A stretch of 64,000 nt of DNA from Nepenthes gracilis (taxonomy: Eukaryota > Streptophyta > Magnoliopsida > Caryophyllales > Nepenthaceae). The translations under genes and the position numbers were made by a program. The notes beneath the pieces were generated by a model. It did no database searches. It saw only the letters and a program-made list of their open reading frames with translations, and was not told where the DNA came from. Below are positions 31,746 to 43,827 of this stretch, piece after piece (within the stretch, counting starts at the first letter, position 1; each line of letters begins with the position of its first letter). The stretch spans positions 11,677,299 to 11,741,298 of the forward strand of contig BSYO01000009.1 of assembly GCA_033239525.1 (NCBI GenBank), in the 5' to 3' direction.

Positions 31746-32240
31746 ATAGTACTTAGTCATTAATTTCTTAAGCTGAGTTGCTGCCAGCATGCTATCCCTA
31801 GAGTCGTGTCTATGGGCTCGTCTAACGGTTGCCCCTAACTGCCCATGTATTGTTGGGCAGTCCTGGGCTGTGCCACTTGGTCCTTTCATTGCGCTTTCTG
31901 AGTCTCAGGCATGGAGGGAGATTTTGTCACGTTATTGCTTCTTGGGCTTGTCCTTTTTCTATGGGTTGGATTCTGGATTGGCCTATAAATTATCGAACTC
32001 ATCACTAGACCACCATATCAGGAGGTTTGACATGTCAACCCCTCAACATATTCCTGATGAGACGCTGCCTAGAGGCCTTCACGCATGCTCCTTCTCCAGG
32101 CACGTTCTTTCCCAAGCATTTTGTAACTTTTACTCTATTTGGCAGGATTTGATTATCTACCATTAGCGATTCTCTATCATGGGTAATCTTTTATTGTCAG
32201 TGCAATCTCCTCGATTAAATGCAAGCTAATCTTTTTCCCA

Positions 32241-32254
32241 GCTATAAATGGAGG
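32241..32254 (+). promoter_or_regulatory. Antisense TATA-like sequence in the Tat 3' region
   Basis: GCTATAAATGGAGG, about 1.2 kb upstream of the antisense ORF. The third Tat copy has GGCTATAAATAGAGGG in the same place and orientation (62301-62316). Confidence 0.45.
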
Positions 32255-33340
32255 GATTTTTTATTCCTTGCATCACGAAACATTACCCATTTGCCAAGGA
32301 GTGGGTACATTCAAAGCTGACAAAGATCCTATGCAACTACAAGTTGGGATCAGCTGATACTCTTCTCTAATGTTTGAAGTTGACGTCCGAGGATGTATCT
32401 GAAGTCTGCCTTGGTTATCCTATTTTATACGAGAATACACCTTCGTTTTCCTCTTTTACACCCAACCCAAAACCGACCTTGCATTGTTCTTAGAAAGATT
32501 CTAGGTTTTGGGGGTGGTTTGCTATCCTCCTTATCGATGCCGGGCGAGCTCCTATGTGATGGGTTTCTGATTGGGATGGTGGTTCCTTCTCCCATCTATT
32601 TTTGAAACCCTACTCCTCTGCAGCTCTGCTCTTAACTCTAGTAAGATGGAGGATTTTTCTCTTACTTGTTCTGGGACGCATTGTTCTTCGAATTGGGGTT
32701 CCATTATTGGGACAAGAGCCTTTTTCTCTGTGCATTCGTTTTGAAGTTAGTTGGCCCACTTGAGTTGGGTCACTACTTCATATATTTTTCATTTCCTTAT
32801 GAGTTGCATGTCTACCATTGTAAACTTATTATACGTTATAAAATGAATTAATAAATAGAACTTTTCAAGCATTATTTGTCTCCATTGCATGGCTTCAATT
32901 TTATTGTTTGTTTCAAATAAATGAAGCACTTGATTGCTACTCAGTGTGGTGTGATTTCTGACAATCTGACAACTCCAACTATTGATAACTCAGTCTTCTG
33001 GTAATCCGACTTGTAATGACTTACCCCGAATGCCTAGCGGGATGTGAACCAGTTGAATCAATCTTGAGCATGTTAGGGTCATGTTTCGTCAGTCCGTCAT
33101 CTTGAAAAGGGATGTGTTAGGGCATCATTACCTGCGTTGTACCGTCGCCTCACCGATTCAGGCCTCAACACCGTCAGGTTGTCAACAGGCCACGTAGGGA
33201 GGCATAGTGTTAATCATAATAACCAACCCAACAAATTGACGTACTGTAGCACTTCGCAGTGTGGCCACATGCCACTGTCATTATGGAGACACGCCTCTTC
33301 GATATCGCCAAATAATGCCGTTACAGGGCCAAGGCCTTCG

Positions 33341-33350
33341 CTATTTAAGC
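33341..33350 (+). promoter_or_regulatory. Second TATA-like sequence before the antisense ORF
   Basis: CTATTTAAGC, 73 bp before the ATG at 33423. The third copy has a decayed equivalent near 61220-61235. Confidence 0.35.
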
Positions 33351-33422
33351 TCTACCCTCAAAGCGTTCCACACTTCTTCATTCTTTGAATTCCTCTGTCA
33401 AAATTTGCTCTTTCTCTTCTAT

Positions 33423-35440
33423 ATGATTTCCACTGTTTCTCAAATGGCTCCTCAAGGCATTATTGATATCTTGTCCGTCCTTACTAGCAAAGTAGTAGAA
33501 TCTCTGTACAGGAAGTATCATATTCCAAGCGCCATTCAGTACATTGTGCTTGACATCGACAACACGGCTTGCACTCCTTGTCTAGGGTTTATTACTATCT
33601 ACGAGGAACATCTAAAAGTTAGCCTTCATATTCCTTTTGCGAAGGAGTTGTGTGAGATTTTAAGGGTTTTGGAAATCCATGTGGCTCGCCTTCATCCCAA
33701 TGCTCTCTAGTACTTGGTTTCTTTATGTGTCTTCCTTCTCACAAAGGGGCTTTTTCTAAATGCTTGGGCCTTGAAGGTAATCTTCAGGTTTAACCAAGAT
33801 GCCAACTAGGTTTTCTTCACTCCCCAGAAGAAGTCCAAGATAAGCAAGGGAAATCCATACTCAATAAAGGGCTAGAAGGATCGCTTCTTTTATTTAGTGG
33901 CCACTCCTGAGTGAAGAATCTCAAATAAATGGAGTAGGGTCAACGGGGCCTATGCCGGTGACATCCTGAAGGGTGAGGAACGGATAGCGCAGGCACAGAT
34001 GAGGCTCGTTGAAGAGCATGCCGATATCTTGCGCCATACTGACTACTGGGTCTCCTAAAGTGTGCTTGATGAAGTCCAGTGGGAGGTCCGGGTGGAAGGG
34101 GATGGCACTACCGCCACACTATCTCGTCATCCTAATAGAAATGGGAAATCTGCTCCTTTAGGATTCTCCTAAGCGGGCGCCTGGCTAAGCAGTCCTTCCG
34201 ACACCCTCCATCTTTGAGCAGTGTCGAGCTATTGATGAGGCTTGTGCAAAGGCGCCTCACTCAATTGCCGGCGAGTCATCGTGGAGACCTGGTTTCGCTT
34301 CTTCTTCAGATGATTAGCTTTTTGATGAGCCTACTAGATAAGCTGAGGGCGGTGAGCCCCCCAAGGATCTCGCCACTAGAATAAATAACTCTCTTACGGG
34401 AGAATCGAGTAGACCAACGAACACCCCGACAGTTGCTGAGTATGGGGTCCCAATCTCAGTTGCCTCATTGCCTGAAGCACTAGTCTCCACTCCTCCTACC
34501 ACTCCAGTTAAGGAGGGCACCAATAACAATCAGGCGGAGGAGGAAACAACAAGAGATACCCTAAAGGCCGTGGCTACTATTGAGGAGGTGCTTCACCTGG
34601 AGGTTTTGACTCCAAAGCTTTCGGAGCTCCAGATGTGTTCTCTCCTCCTTCGGCTTTGAGGTGCCCCTCTTTCGTCATGCACGACCTTTGTGGCATTTGT
34701 TGCCTCCAGTTGGATTGGGTGTCGAAGGGTCTCCCAATCCGTCTCATCAGGAAGGTTTGTCTCATCAAGAGTGTCCACCCCTCCTTGAGGTATTGTTCCA
34801 CAGATCTCCTCTTTCCATGATCATGCTTTTTCACTTGCTACCCTTGACTTGCTGACCATTCCGTCTTGCTTAGTAGCCACAGGAAGTGCTTTGCATGGTG
34901 GAGGAGGCTTTGTATTGCCAGGAAATTGAGATCTCCCGCTTATCCCATGTGCATGCTAATCCTGCCATGGTCAAAGAGATGGAGCACCAAGTGAATGCTA
35001 TCATTACCGAGGCTCTGCAAAGTCGGGGGAAAGCCACTTATCCTGACCATGTGTCGTCCGACTCTGAAACGAGATCTCAAGAACTCTTGGAGAGAAATTC
35101 TCAGGCTCTAGATCGCATCGCTCAAGGACATACTTCAAGAGGCTGAGCAGCAACTCGCTGACCTCTGAAGCAAGTGTGCCCAGCTCAAAGGAGAGGTGGG
35201 GAATGTGGTTCTACCTTGATGAAGTTGCTCGAGTGATGACGAATGATTCTAAGATGACATTCACTTCTACAGGCGTATCACGTCTTTGGCAGCTCCAAAC
35301 TTTCCCATGGGTTTCCTTGATTTAAGGAACTTCAGTGCGCAACACCAATCTAATCTAGTTGACTTCCCAAAAATAGGGAGGGAGCCTTGCCACATTCAAC
35401 AAATGGCTCCCTACCTTAGGATTGTCATCTGTTTAAGTTG
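33423..35440 (+). pseudogene. Antisense ORF of the Tat element (Transposase_28-like)
   Basis: Opens MISTVSQMAPQGIID and contains 'YHIPSAIQYIVLDID', 'GFITIYEEHLKVSLHIPF', 'LEIHVARLHPNAL', then after a stop 'KGLFLNAW', 'KDRFFYLVATPEWRISNKW' and 'LKGEERIAQAQMRL'. This is the pattern of the 'putative gypsy type transposon' domain (Transposase_28), known as an extra ORF of some Tat elements. A later part (34886-35146) is helical, probably coiled-coil ('EEALYCQEIEISRLS'). Several stops. It runs opposite to pol. The same protein is present in the third copy. Its function in the element is unknown. Confidence 0.7.
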
Positions 35441-35767
35441 TAGGCACAGGTAGTATTTTACATTTCTGAATGGACTCACCTCATCATACATACAAAATTC
35501 TTCAGTAAATAAGCTGGATTGGCTTAATCATGGTCACAGATGCCTTTGAGTTTGTGCTAGCTTGTCTTCGCTCAACACTTGTTTAGCTTGCTGACTAAAG
35601 GTTGTCACTATTATTACTGGGCTTGACTGATTGTCTCTATATGTATGTGCCCTTTCCCATAAAAGGACGTCGCAACACTGGGAGAGACTCTGGGTGGTTG
35701 ACTAGATTTGGTTTCCATGGTCGTCGGGCTTCGGAGGAGCCCAGACCGTTGCCAGCTCTTGAATGAC

Positions 35768-36047
35768 GATGCTCACCCCTATTAAAGGGAGTTTCGCACT
35801 TGTGCAACAAGTCCTACTCCGCTGAAGGTTTTATTTTATAGTGGCTACTCTTGTGGGCAGGTTCGATTTTAGTCCTCAAGCTCTCCAAGATATAATGTTA
35901 GACTATTATCGATCGATGATGCTTGTTCCTATTGAAGGAAATTATTGCACACATGTTGAAAAGCCCCCTTGAGTTTTTTAGTGGCCACTTTTTTAGGCAA
36001 GTTCGACTCTTGTCTGCAAGTTTCCCGGGCCATAATATTCGACCTTG
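35768..36047. repeat. Two tandem units of about 150 bp in the Tat 3' region
   Basis: Units start at 35768 and 35918, each reading GATGCT..CCTATT.AAGG and later 'TAGTGGC.ACT', 'GGCAGGTTCGA'/'GGCAAGTTCGA' and 'ATAATRTT.GAC'. Substitutions are frequent. Tandem repeats in this part of Tat elements are a known source of satellites. Confidence 0.7.
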
Positions 36048-36257
36048 TTTGGGATGCTCAGTAGTTGGAATCGAGATTTCAAACTAACTTTTTAGGGTTG
36101 GTGCTCAGGTGAAAGATTTCACAAGATTTAGGAGCAATCTAGCCCTTTGAAATAATATAATTACATAAGTATTCAAATAATTGACACAACAATTGAAACA
36201 AATGATTATTTTATTGAATTAAACATGTTTACACTATTCAAGCAATTCGTGTGGGAT

Positions 36258-36349
36258 GCACTAGACTTACCTATGCTCAGCGGTGGTCCACTGATAATAC
36301 TTTTTGAGGCGAGCGACATTCCATATTCATGAGACCAATATTTCATTTT
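36258..36349 (-). pseudogene. Tat integrase C-terminal end (after insertion)
   Basis: Minus-strand reading gives TQNEILVS, a stop, then WNVARLKKYYQWTTAEH. It continues 'GAYKLR' from 43828 when the Tekay-like insertion is ignored. The third copy ends 'RTLSAIHFKKNYQ' in the same place. Confidence 0.75.
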
Positions 36350-36354
36350 GGGTG

Positions 36355-38475
36355 TGTAATATCCAAAATATTTTTATTCAATATAATTTGGATTTATTTA
36401 TTTTTGGGTAATTTCAGTGTGATAAAAATTAATGAAATATTATGAAAATTTTAGAGAATAATTGGATTTGATGGGCCGGCGTTCGAATTGCATCGTTCGG
36501 TCGCCCGAATATCAATTTGGTATTTGTGACTTAAAGAAAAATAGATATGTGTATATATATATATAACGTATTATATATAATAATAATAATACTATTAATA
36601 ATAATCAACGTAAGAAAGGAAACAAACCAAGGGGAAGCAGGGGAAAAGGGGAACACGAGACCTCCCTCCCTTCTCTTTTAATATTGGGAAATTGTGGTGT
36701 TAAAGAAAGAAAGGAGAGAAACACGAGAGGCAGATGCAGCAGCTCAGCGGGGAACAACGACACGTGAGGGGAAAAAAAGAGGAAGAAAGGAGAAAAATCA
36801 TCCGTTTCAATCCGCTCCGGGTAAAAATAATGGTAGCCCGGGCTAAGGAAAGTGTAGCTCCCACTCCGTTCTTTGTATTTACTGCAATCGGATTTCTCTA
36901 TTTTCTATTTTATGCTTTGAAACCCTCGCCCGTCATCATTTATCGCGATTATCGTAGTTTTCTGATAGATATATAGCTAAACTTGATGTTTATACATGAT
37001 TATCATACGTTATGGCTTCGATTTCATGATTTAACTCACATTTTGCTTCGTTTCATGTTCGGACAGCATGTTGGAAACCCTAACACGAAATGGGGGTGTG
37101 AATTTGAGTTAAATTCATGTTACGTGTATGTTTTATGAATTATAGTTTTGATTTTGTAAATTGGCCCAAGTTTCATGCATGAATTTTGCCCAGACTATTT
37201 CCCAAAACCCTAGCACGAAAATTTGGAGATTTTGTTGGAAATTTAAAATTTTGATGATTTTAAATGTTAATTATTGCTTTGATAAAGTTTATTATACCAT
37301 CGATATTCGAAAACTCTGCATAGAACTATATTATAGAACTATGGAAACCTTCTAAGATTGTCTGAAAGAATAACTGTATGAAAATGAACCTGGCTTTGAA
37401 ATAGATTAAATTTGATTATAGAATTTGGAACAAAGGATGTGACATGGCGGGTAATCGAGGATAACTTATCGAATCATCGAATTATCGAACTATTGGACTA
37501 TCGAAATGTCAATGGAGACATGCTATCGAACTATCGGCCTTTGATTGTGTGGATTGAATACAATCTATCCTCGATTACACCGATCGGATCCCCAGAAATA
37601 TCGAACTGAAATGTCTAAAAAGAGAATAAGATTTGGAACTTTTTGAATTCTGATACATGTTTGAACACCTTCGTTCTACAGTTATCAATATTGTCGTAAT
37701 TTCTGTTCCATCGGATATATGTGTCGTATTCCGATGTTATCGTAAATTCTATTTCATCAACTATATGTTCCGTATCCTGATGTTATCGTACTTTCTGCTC
37801 TATCGAATTATACGTTCCGTACTTCGGGTAATATCGCATTTTCTATTATTCATCCGTTCTGCATAAAAACGTATTACCTGCATGTTTTATGGTGCACTGC
37901 TGGGTTTTGGCTCATTATTTTACTGTTTTCATTCTAGATGAATTAGTGCGAGATGAGAAAAAATAGTTAAAGTCCTGCCTGAAGATATTTGGATACAGGA
38001 AGATATTTTGGAGACCTTAGAAGGAAGTGGCTTGAATGTAAATGCCGGATTTAGTATATGGATTATATGTATATGAATCTTGTGTATGAAATGTGTATGA
38101 TACATGTGATGAAATAGATATCTATTGCTTTCGCAGGTTCTTGATATGGTTGTAGCTGCTTCCGTTATTTTATTTTGGCTATGTGAAGATCCAAGTTGGC
38201 ATCTCTTATGTATTTCTGGATATAGTGGATAGGATTATGTTATTTGAGCCATGAATGGTATGGCCGCCTACGGTCTTGTGTATTTGTGTTGTAGGAGAAT
38301 TTATGGTATTGGCTTAGTTGTGTGTTTGTGCATGTATGTATCAAACATGTTGTACTTTTGGTTTCAGTCAAATTGTAGAGGAAATTCTGTCAAAATTTCT
38401 GTAGATTTTGCAACTATTGGTTTTATTTGTTTATTGATGAAAGGTCTTTAAAGGATAATAATCTATTCCGTCACA
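36355..38475 (+). repeat. Tekay-like 5' LTR
   Basis: Starts TGTAATATCCAAAA and ends CCGTCACA. Roughly 90-95% like the 3' LTR by eye. Contains the conserved inverted repeat (37543-37565) and three small open frames (36734-36976, 37657-37866, 38251-38451) also open in the other LTR. Confidence 0.9.
37543..37565. repeat. Conserved LTR inverted repeat, copy 3
   Basis: GATTGTGT...ATACAATC in the 5' LTR, flanked by TATCGAAC-type short repeats and 'CTATCCTCGATTAC'. Confidence 0.7.
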
Positions 38476-38476
38476 A

Positions 38477-38490
38477 TTTGTATTAGAGAG
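38477..38490 (+). other. Degenerate primer-binding site
   Basis: TTTGTATTAGAGAGC follows the LTR end. It is a decayed form of TGGTATCAGAGC. Confidence 0.5.
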
Positions 38491-38825
38491 CAAACGAGAT
38501 GTCTTAGGAATGGTTTGAATTGTACGCGAAAGTTTAGAAAATGACTATGATTGATCGAATAGGTGACTAAGGGTCTTGAACTATTGGGTTATGTTGGAAA
38601 GTCTTAGATGTTTTAGATTCAGGTCGTAATTTACTTTAGGATTAAAATAAGATAAGGAGTAGATAGAATTAAACCAAATTCTTATGGGCTGAACTTAGGA
38701 TTATTGTTAAGGTACTTTGATCGATTTTATCCCTCTCTGTCATCGAATATCTTAAGGTTTATTAACACTGTAATATTTTGGTTATAGGATATATTGTGAC
38801 AAGTAGACGAGCAGAAGAAATAATC

Positions 38826-39869
38826 ATGGAAGTACTAGTACCCCCTACGATCAAGAGGCGGTGTCCATGAATTTGTTAGAAATGATGACGAATGTGGTTG
38901 AATCTGTGGAACAATGTCATATGACTTCGGTCCCTCTACTGAAACCAGTTCCAGCAAACCCTCCGATGACAACCTATGACAGGTTTACGGTGGAAAGAGC
39001 ACCTAGATTCTTGGGTAAGCCTGATCCAGTGGAGGCGGATATTTGGCTTAAAAGGATGAAGAAGATTTTTTACTATAATCCGGTGCACCGATCGGAAAAA
39101 AATTACTTTTACAGTGTATAAGTTGAAAAGTAAAGTCGACAATTGGTGGGCGATGAGAAAGAGGGCGTTAGGTATGCCTGACAATGTGATAACTTGAAAA
39201 ATGTTTAAAGAAGCATTTATGAAAAAATATTTTTCGTCCAGTCTTCGGGATCAAAAGAAGTCGGAATTCATGAGATTGAGATAAGAAAATATGACTGTGA
39301 TGAAATATGATGCTAAATTCACTGAGTTATCCCGATTTGAGCCTTTTTCTGTGGAAGATAAATTGAGAAAGGCGAAGAAATTTCAATAAGGGTTGCAAGA
39401 TGACATTCGAAAGCAACTGCCTACACTGAAACTTGAGACGTACGCTGATATATTGAACAGGACAGTTATTTATGAAAAAGAGGTGGAGGTAGAGAAGTTT
39501 TGTGCAAAGAGGGCTGCTAGTCAGATGAGTTTAGAACCAAATGTGGAACCATTTGGGTCATCTAAGAAAACGAATAAGACCGATGCAGGAAAAAGTGTTG
39601 CTGAGGTTTTATCGGTAACGAGCTCTCAAGTATCAGCTGCTGAATGTGCATATTGTGGGAGAAAGCACGCGAAAAAACCATGCTATAAAGCAATGGGAGC
39701 GTGTTATAATTGTGGGAGGATGGGTCATCTAATGAGAGATTGTCTGTCATCAAAAAGGTCGGAAGTGAAGAAATCAACTGTTGCGGTTAGAGCATTCACA
39801 GTGATAGTGCGAGACTTTGAGACACCCCTAACGACGGATGGAGGTATTTTCTTACTTGTGAAATTTTAA
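38826..39869 (+). pseudogene. Tekay-like gag, broken
   Basis: From the ATG at 38826 the frame shifts early. Then 'FTVERAPRFLGKPDPVEADIWLKRMKKIF' (from 38861), after a frameshift 'KLKSKVDNWWAMRKRA', 'FKEAFMKKYF' and 'EFMRL', and from 39393 a long open part with 'LQDDIRKQLPTLKLETYADIL'. It ends with two metal-binding motifs, CAYCGRKHAKKPC and the knuckle CYNCGRMGHLMRDC (about 39705-39746). The order is typical of chromoviral Tekay/Del gag. Four or more inactivating changes. Confidence 0.8.
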
Positions 39870-41640
39870 TTTCTGTCTTAATTGATTTAGGAGTTATGTA
39901 TTCTCTAAATTTCTTCATGAAATGCACGATATGCCTCCATTATCTTGAAGATTCTTGATTGTTCTATGATTGCATTATGTATTCCTTGTGAACTTTGTGG
40001 AGTATGGATAACTGATAATCGAATGCCAAATTGAGGAGAGGATGGGTTGTGTATTTTTGGAAGGAGAAAATATTCGGTTAATTGGTTAATATAGTAGATA
40101 AGAGGAATGTGTGATTTGGAGATGAGATAAAATTAGCATTATCTCTACGAAATATGTATGAAATTAAAGAAGCATTGTTTGAATGTTGTTAAGAATACTA
40201 TGAGACCTTTGAGAAGTAAGATTTACTAATATTCTTCAAAAAGATTGTGATGCTATTAGTCTGCATCAATAGAAAATCATCCGCAAGCAAAGTGGGGGAA
40301 GAGTTCACGGATTGGAATTGTTTCACCCATAATTAGAATGGTGTGATGAGGCCATTGCCTTGAGGAATTGTAGATAATGTTTTCAAAAAAAATTAGTGTT
40401 TTGAGGAGTTAGGAGTAGGAGCTGAAATAGTTGGACCTCAAAAGGTAAATGTTAAGATCGATGGTTGATAGTGGAAGTCCCAGCTGAGAAATTGTAGAAT
40501 TGCTCTAGAAATGATGCTGATCTAATAATTTCATGGATTAACATAGTTGTATTATGATGAGGAGGTAACCTTAGAAAATTACAAGTAGGTTAATCTGTTA
40601 ATAGATTATAAAGATAGGCCCTGATATTATTAGAGAAGTGAACTTAATATGGGCAAATAAAGTTGGGAATCTTTGGATTTGATATGCCTTCGGTGCTTGC
40701 AAGAAATGTGGAAGGGATATTTTGAGCAGGTTCGAGTGCTTGGGAGATAGGATGTCGTATTCCTAAGTTGGAAGCCCTGTGGATTCACATTAGAACGATC
40801 CCCTAGTCATGATTTAGGCGGACATGTTCAGGTTTAATGAATTAGTTCCTCGAAATGCCAATAAGACCTAAAATTTGCTTACCGTAAGGGTTTTGAAATC
40901 GTGAGGTTATTAATTGTTAAGGTCTTGAGATTTTGGATAGTGATCTAAAATTTGTATTGAATTTCTGGTGACCGCTATAGTTAGGATTTCTAATTTTATG
41001 GTAAACTGAAAATTCGTAAAAGTTATTTTGTAACATGGATCCCTTAAAATCAGTCTTAACCAAGGATTATCGTGAATATTGGGTATTCGGAAAGGAATAT
41101 GTACACTAGAAAAATGTTGATTTAATGATATACGAACAAATATATGAGAATGTAAAGTATTCTACTTTTGAAGTCTAATTATACCTTGAATTTTATGTTG
41201 GGATTTTAGCTGTGCACGATAAAAGAATTGAAATGCCAAGCTATGATAGTGGCAGTAAGTTGTAATCAAATAATTCAAAGCTAAATGAATGATCAGTTCG
41301 CGCAATGGAAGAGTGACAAACCTATCTATATATATTAAGGTTTAAATTAATGTTCAGAGAAAATACTCAATCTCGAGGTTTAGTATGAAATGAAATGAGG
41401 CATTGTACTTGTTTAAGGTTCGGAATTAAGTTAGAAAAATAGTTAATGAAATAGATTTGCCTTCAGGCCTTGTGGATTTGGATCCAAATAGGACATGCCA
41501 AATAACGAGGATTGGGACGATTTGGAGGTCCAAGGTTTTAAGATAACCATTTTAATCTGAAAGTGATTTGAAAACATTTGGAAGATTCCTTTAATTTAAA
41601 AAAAAAATGAGTTCGTTAAATTTCGAGGACGAAATTTTTT
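39870..41640 (+). other. Decayed remainder of the Tekay-like interior
   Basis: The first 150 bp hold a protease remnant ('LIDLGVMYS', 'ILDCSMIA'). After that I see no RT, RNase H or integrase motif in any frame, although 1.7 kb remain. The missing pol and the intact ends fit a gag-only derivative mobilised in trans. Confidence 0.55.
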
Positions 41641-41851
41641 ATAAGTGGGAGAGAATGGAATATCCCGAATATTTTTATTCGATATAATTTGGATTTATTT
41701 ATTTTTAGATAATTTGTGCATGATAAAAACTAATGAAATATTATGAAAATTTAGAGAATAATTGGATTTGAAGGGCCGGCGTTCGAAGTGCATCATTCGG
41801 TCGCCCAAATATCAATTTGGTATTTGTGACATAAAGAAAAATAGATATGTA

Positions 41852-41913
41852 TATATATATATATATATATATAACGTATAATAATAATGATGATGATGAT
41901 GATGATGATGATG

Positions 41914-41954
<41 letters not shown>
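41852..41954. repeat. (TA)n, (ATG)n and (AAT)n microsatellites
   Basis: Consecutive simple arrays in the 3' LTR. The 5' LTR has only short versions near 36555-36604. Frames reading poly-Ile, poly-Asp or poly-Asn here are artefacts. Confidence 0.9.
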
Positions 41955-42888
41955 CAACGTGAGAAAGGAAGCAAAGCGGGGGAAAAGGGGTTGCTGGGCT
42001 CTCACGTGACCTCCCTCCCTTCTCTTTTAATATTGGGAAATTGTGGTGTTAAGGAAACAAAGGGGAGAAACACGGGAGGCAGATGCAGCAGCTCAGCGGC
42101 GAACAGCGGCACGTGAGGGAAAAAACGGAAGAAAGGAGAAAAATCATCCGTTTCAATCCGCTTCGGGTAAAAAAAATGGTAGCTCGGGTTAAGATAAGTG
42201 TATCTCCCACTCCGTTCTTTGTTTTTATTGCATTTGGATTTCTCTATTTTCTGTTTTACGCTTTGAAACCCTCGCCCCTCATGATTTATCACGATTATCG
42301 TAGTTTTTTTATAGATATATAGCTAAACTTGATGTTTATACATGATTATCATACGTTATGGCTTTGATTTCATGATTTGGCTCATATTTTGCTTCATTTC
42401 ATGTTCGGACAGCATATTGGAAGCCCTAACTCAAAATTGGGGTGTGAATTTGAGTTAAATTCATGTTACGTGTATATTTTATGAATTATAGTTTTAATTT
42501 TGTAAATTGGCCCAAGTTTTATGCATGAATTTTGCCCAGACTGTTTCTCGAAATCCTGGCATGAAAATTTGGGGATTTTGTTGGAAATTTGAAATTTTGA
42601 TGATTTTAAATGTTAATTATTGCTTTGATAAAGTTTATTAAACTATCGATATTCGAAAACTCTGCATAGAACTATATTATATAACTATGGAAACCTTCTA
42701 AGACTATCTGAAAGAATAACTGTATGAGAATGAACTTGGCTTTGAAATAGAATAAATTTGATTATAGAATTTTGAACAAAGGACGTGACATGGCAGGTAA
42801 ACGAGGATAACTTATCGAATCATCAAACTATCGAACTATTGGACTATCGAAATGTCAATGGAGACATACTATCGAACTATCAGCCTTT

Positions 42889-42911
42889 GATTGTGTAGAT
42901 TGAATATAATC
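42889..42911. repeat. Conserved LTR inverted repeat, copy 4
   Basis: GATTGTGT...ATATAATC in the 3' LTR. One arm base differs from the 5' LTR copy. Confidence 0.65.
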
Positions 42912-43827
42912 TATCCTCGATTACACCGATCGGGTCCCCAGAAATATCGAACTAAAATGTCAGAAAAGAGAATGAGATTTGGAACTGTTATGAATTCTAA
43001 TACATGTATGAATGCCTTTGTTCTACAGTTATCAATATTATCGTAATTTCTGTTCCATCGAATATATGTGCCGTATTCCGATGTTATCGTAAATTCTATT
43101 TCATCAATTATATGTTCCGTATCCTGATGTTATCGTACTTTCTGCTCTATCGAATTATACGTTCCATACTTCGGGTAATATCGCATTTTTTGTTCTTTAT
43201 CCATTCTGCATAAAAGCATATCACTTGTATGTTTTATGGTACACTGCTGGGTTTCGGCTCACTGCTTTACTGTTCTCATTCTAAATGAGTTAGTGCGAGA
43301 CGAGAAAGAATAGTTAAAATCCTACCTGAAGATATTTGGATACAGGAAGATATTTTGGAGACCTTAGAAGGAAGTGGCTTGAATGTAAATGCCGGATTTA
43401 GTATATGGAATATATGTATATGAATCTTGTGTATAAAATGTGTATAATACATGTGATGAAACAGAGATCTATTGCTTCCGCAGGTTCTTGATATGGTTGT
43501 AGCTGCTTCCGTTATTTTATTTTGGCTATGTGAAGATCCAAATTGGCATCTCTTATGTATTTCTGGATATAGTGGATAAGATTATATTATTTGAGCCATG
43601 AATGGTATGGCCGTTTGCGGTCCTATGTATTTGTGTTGTAGGAGAATTTATGGTATTGGCTTAGTTATGTACTTGTACAGGTATGAATCAAACAGGTTGT
43701 ATTTTTGGTTTCAATCAAATTACAGAGGAAACTCTTCCAAAATTTCTTTGGATTTTACAACTATTAGTTTTATTTGTTTTTTGACAGAAGGTCTTTAAAA
43801 GATAATGATCCGTTCCGTCACAGGGTG

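Larger units (their letters stand above)
36355..43822 (+). mobile_element. Tekay-like gag-only LTR retrotransposon, complete ends
   Basis: LTRs 36355-38475 and 41656-43822 (TG...TCACA), a degenerate Met-type PBS after the first, gag, decayed internal sequence without integrase or RT, the box 'TTTCGAGGACGAAATTTTTT' and the polypurine tract AAGTGGGAGAGAA before the second LTR. The flanks GGGTG (36350-36354) and GGGTG (43823-43827) are a perfect 5-bp duplication. It interrupts the Tat integrase between 'GAYKLR' and 'TQNEI'. About 7.5 kb. Non-autonomous by content. Confidence 0.9.
41656..43822 (+). repeat. Tekay-like 3' LTR
   Basis: Starts TGGAATATCCCG, directly after the polypurine tract, and ends GTTCCGTCACA. 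Carries the inverted repeat at 42889-42911 and a longer microsatellite than the 5' LTR. Confidence 0.9.

Noticed and set aside
30274..31870. GTTCT/GTCCT flanks as a target duplication for the LTR remnant at 30279
   Set aside because: One of many CA sites had to be chosen to obtain the match; not significant.
31789..32166. 125-residue plus-strand ORF as a gene
   Set aside because: It lies in the Tat 3' region, its nucleotide sequence is shared with the other copy near 62320-62550, but the reading frame is not conserved there.
41793..42116. Poly-Ile and poly-Asp/Asn ORFs
   Set aside because: Microsatellite translation in the Tekay-like 3' LTR.
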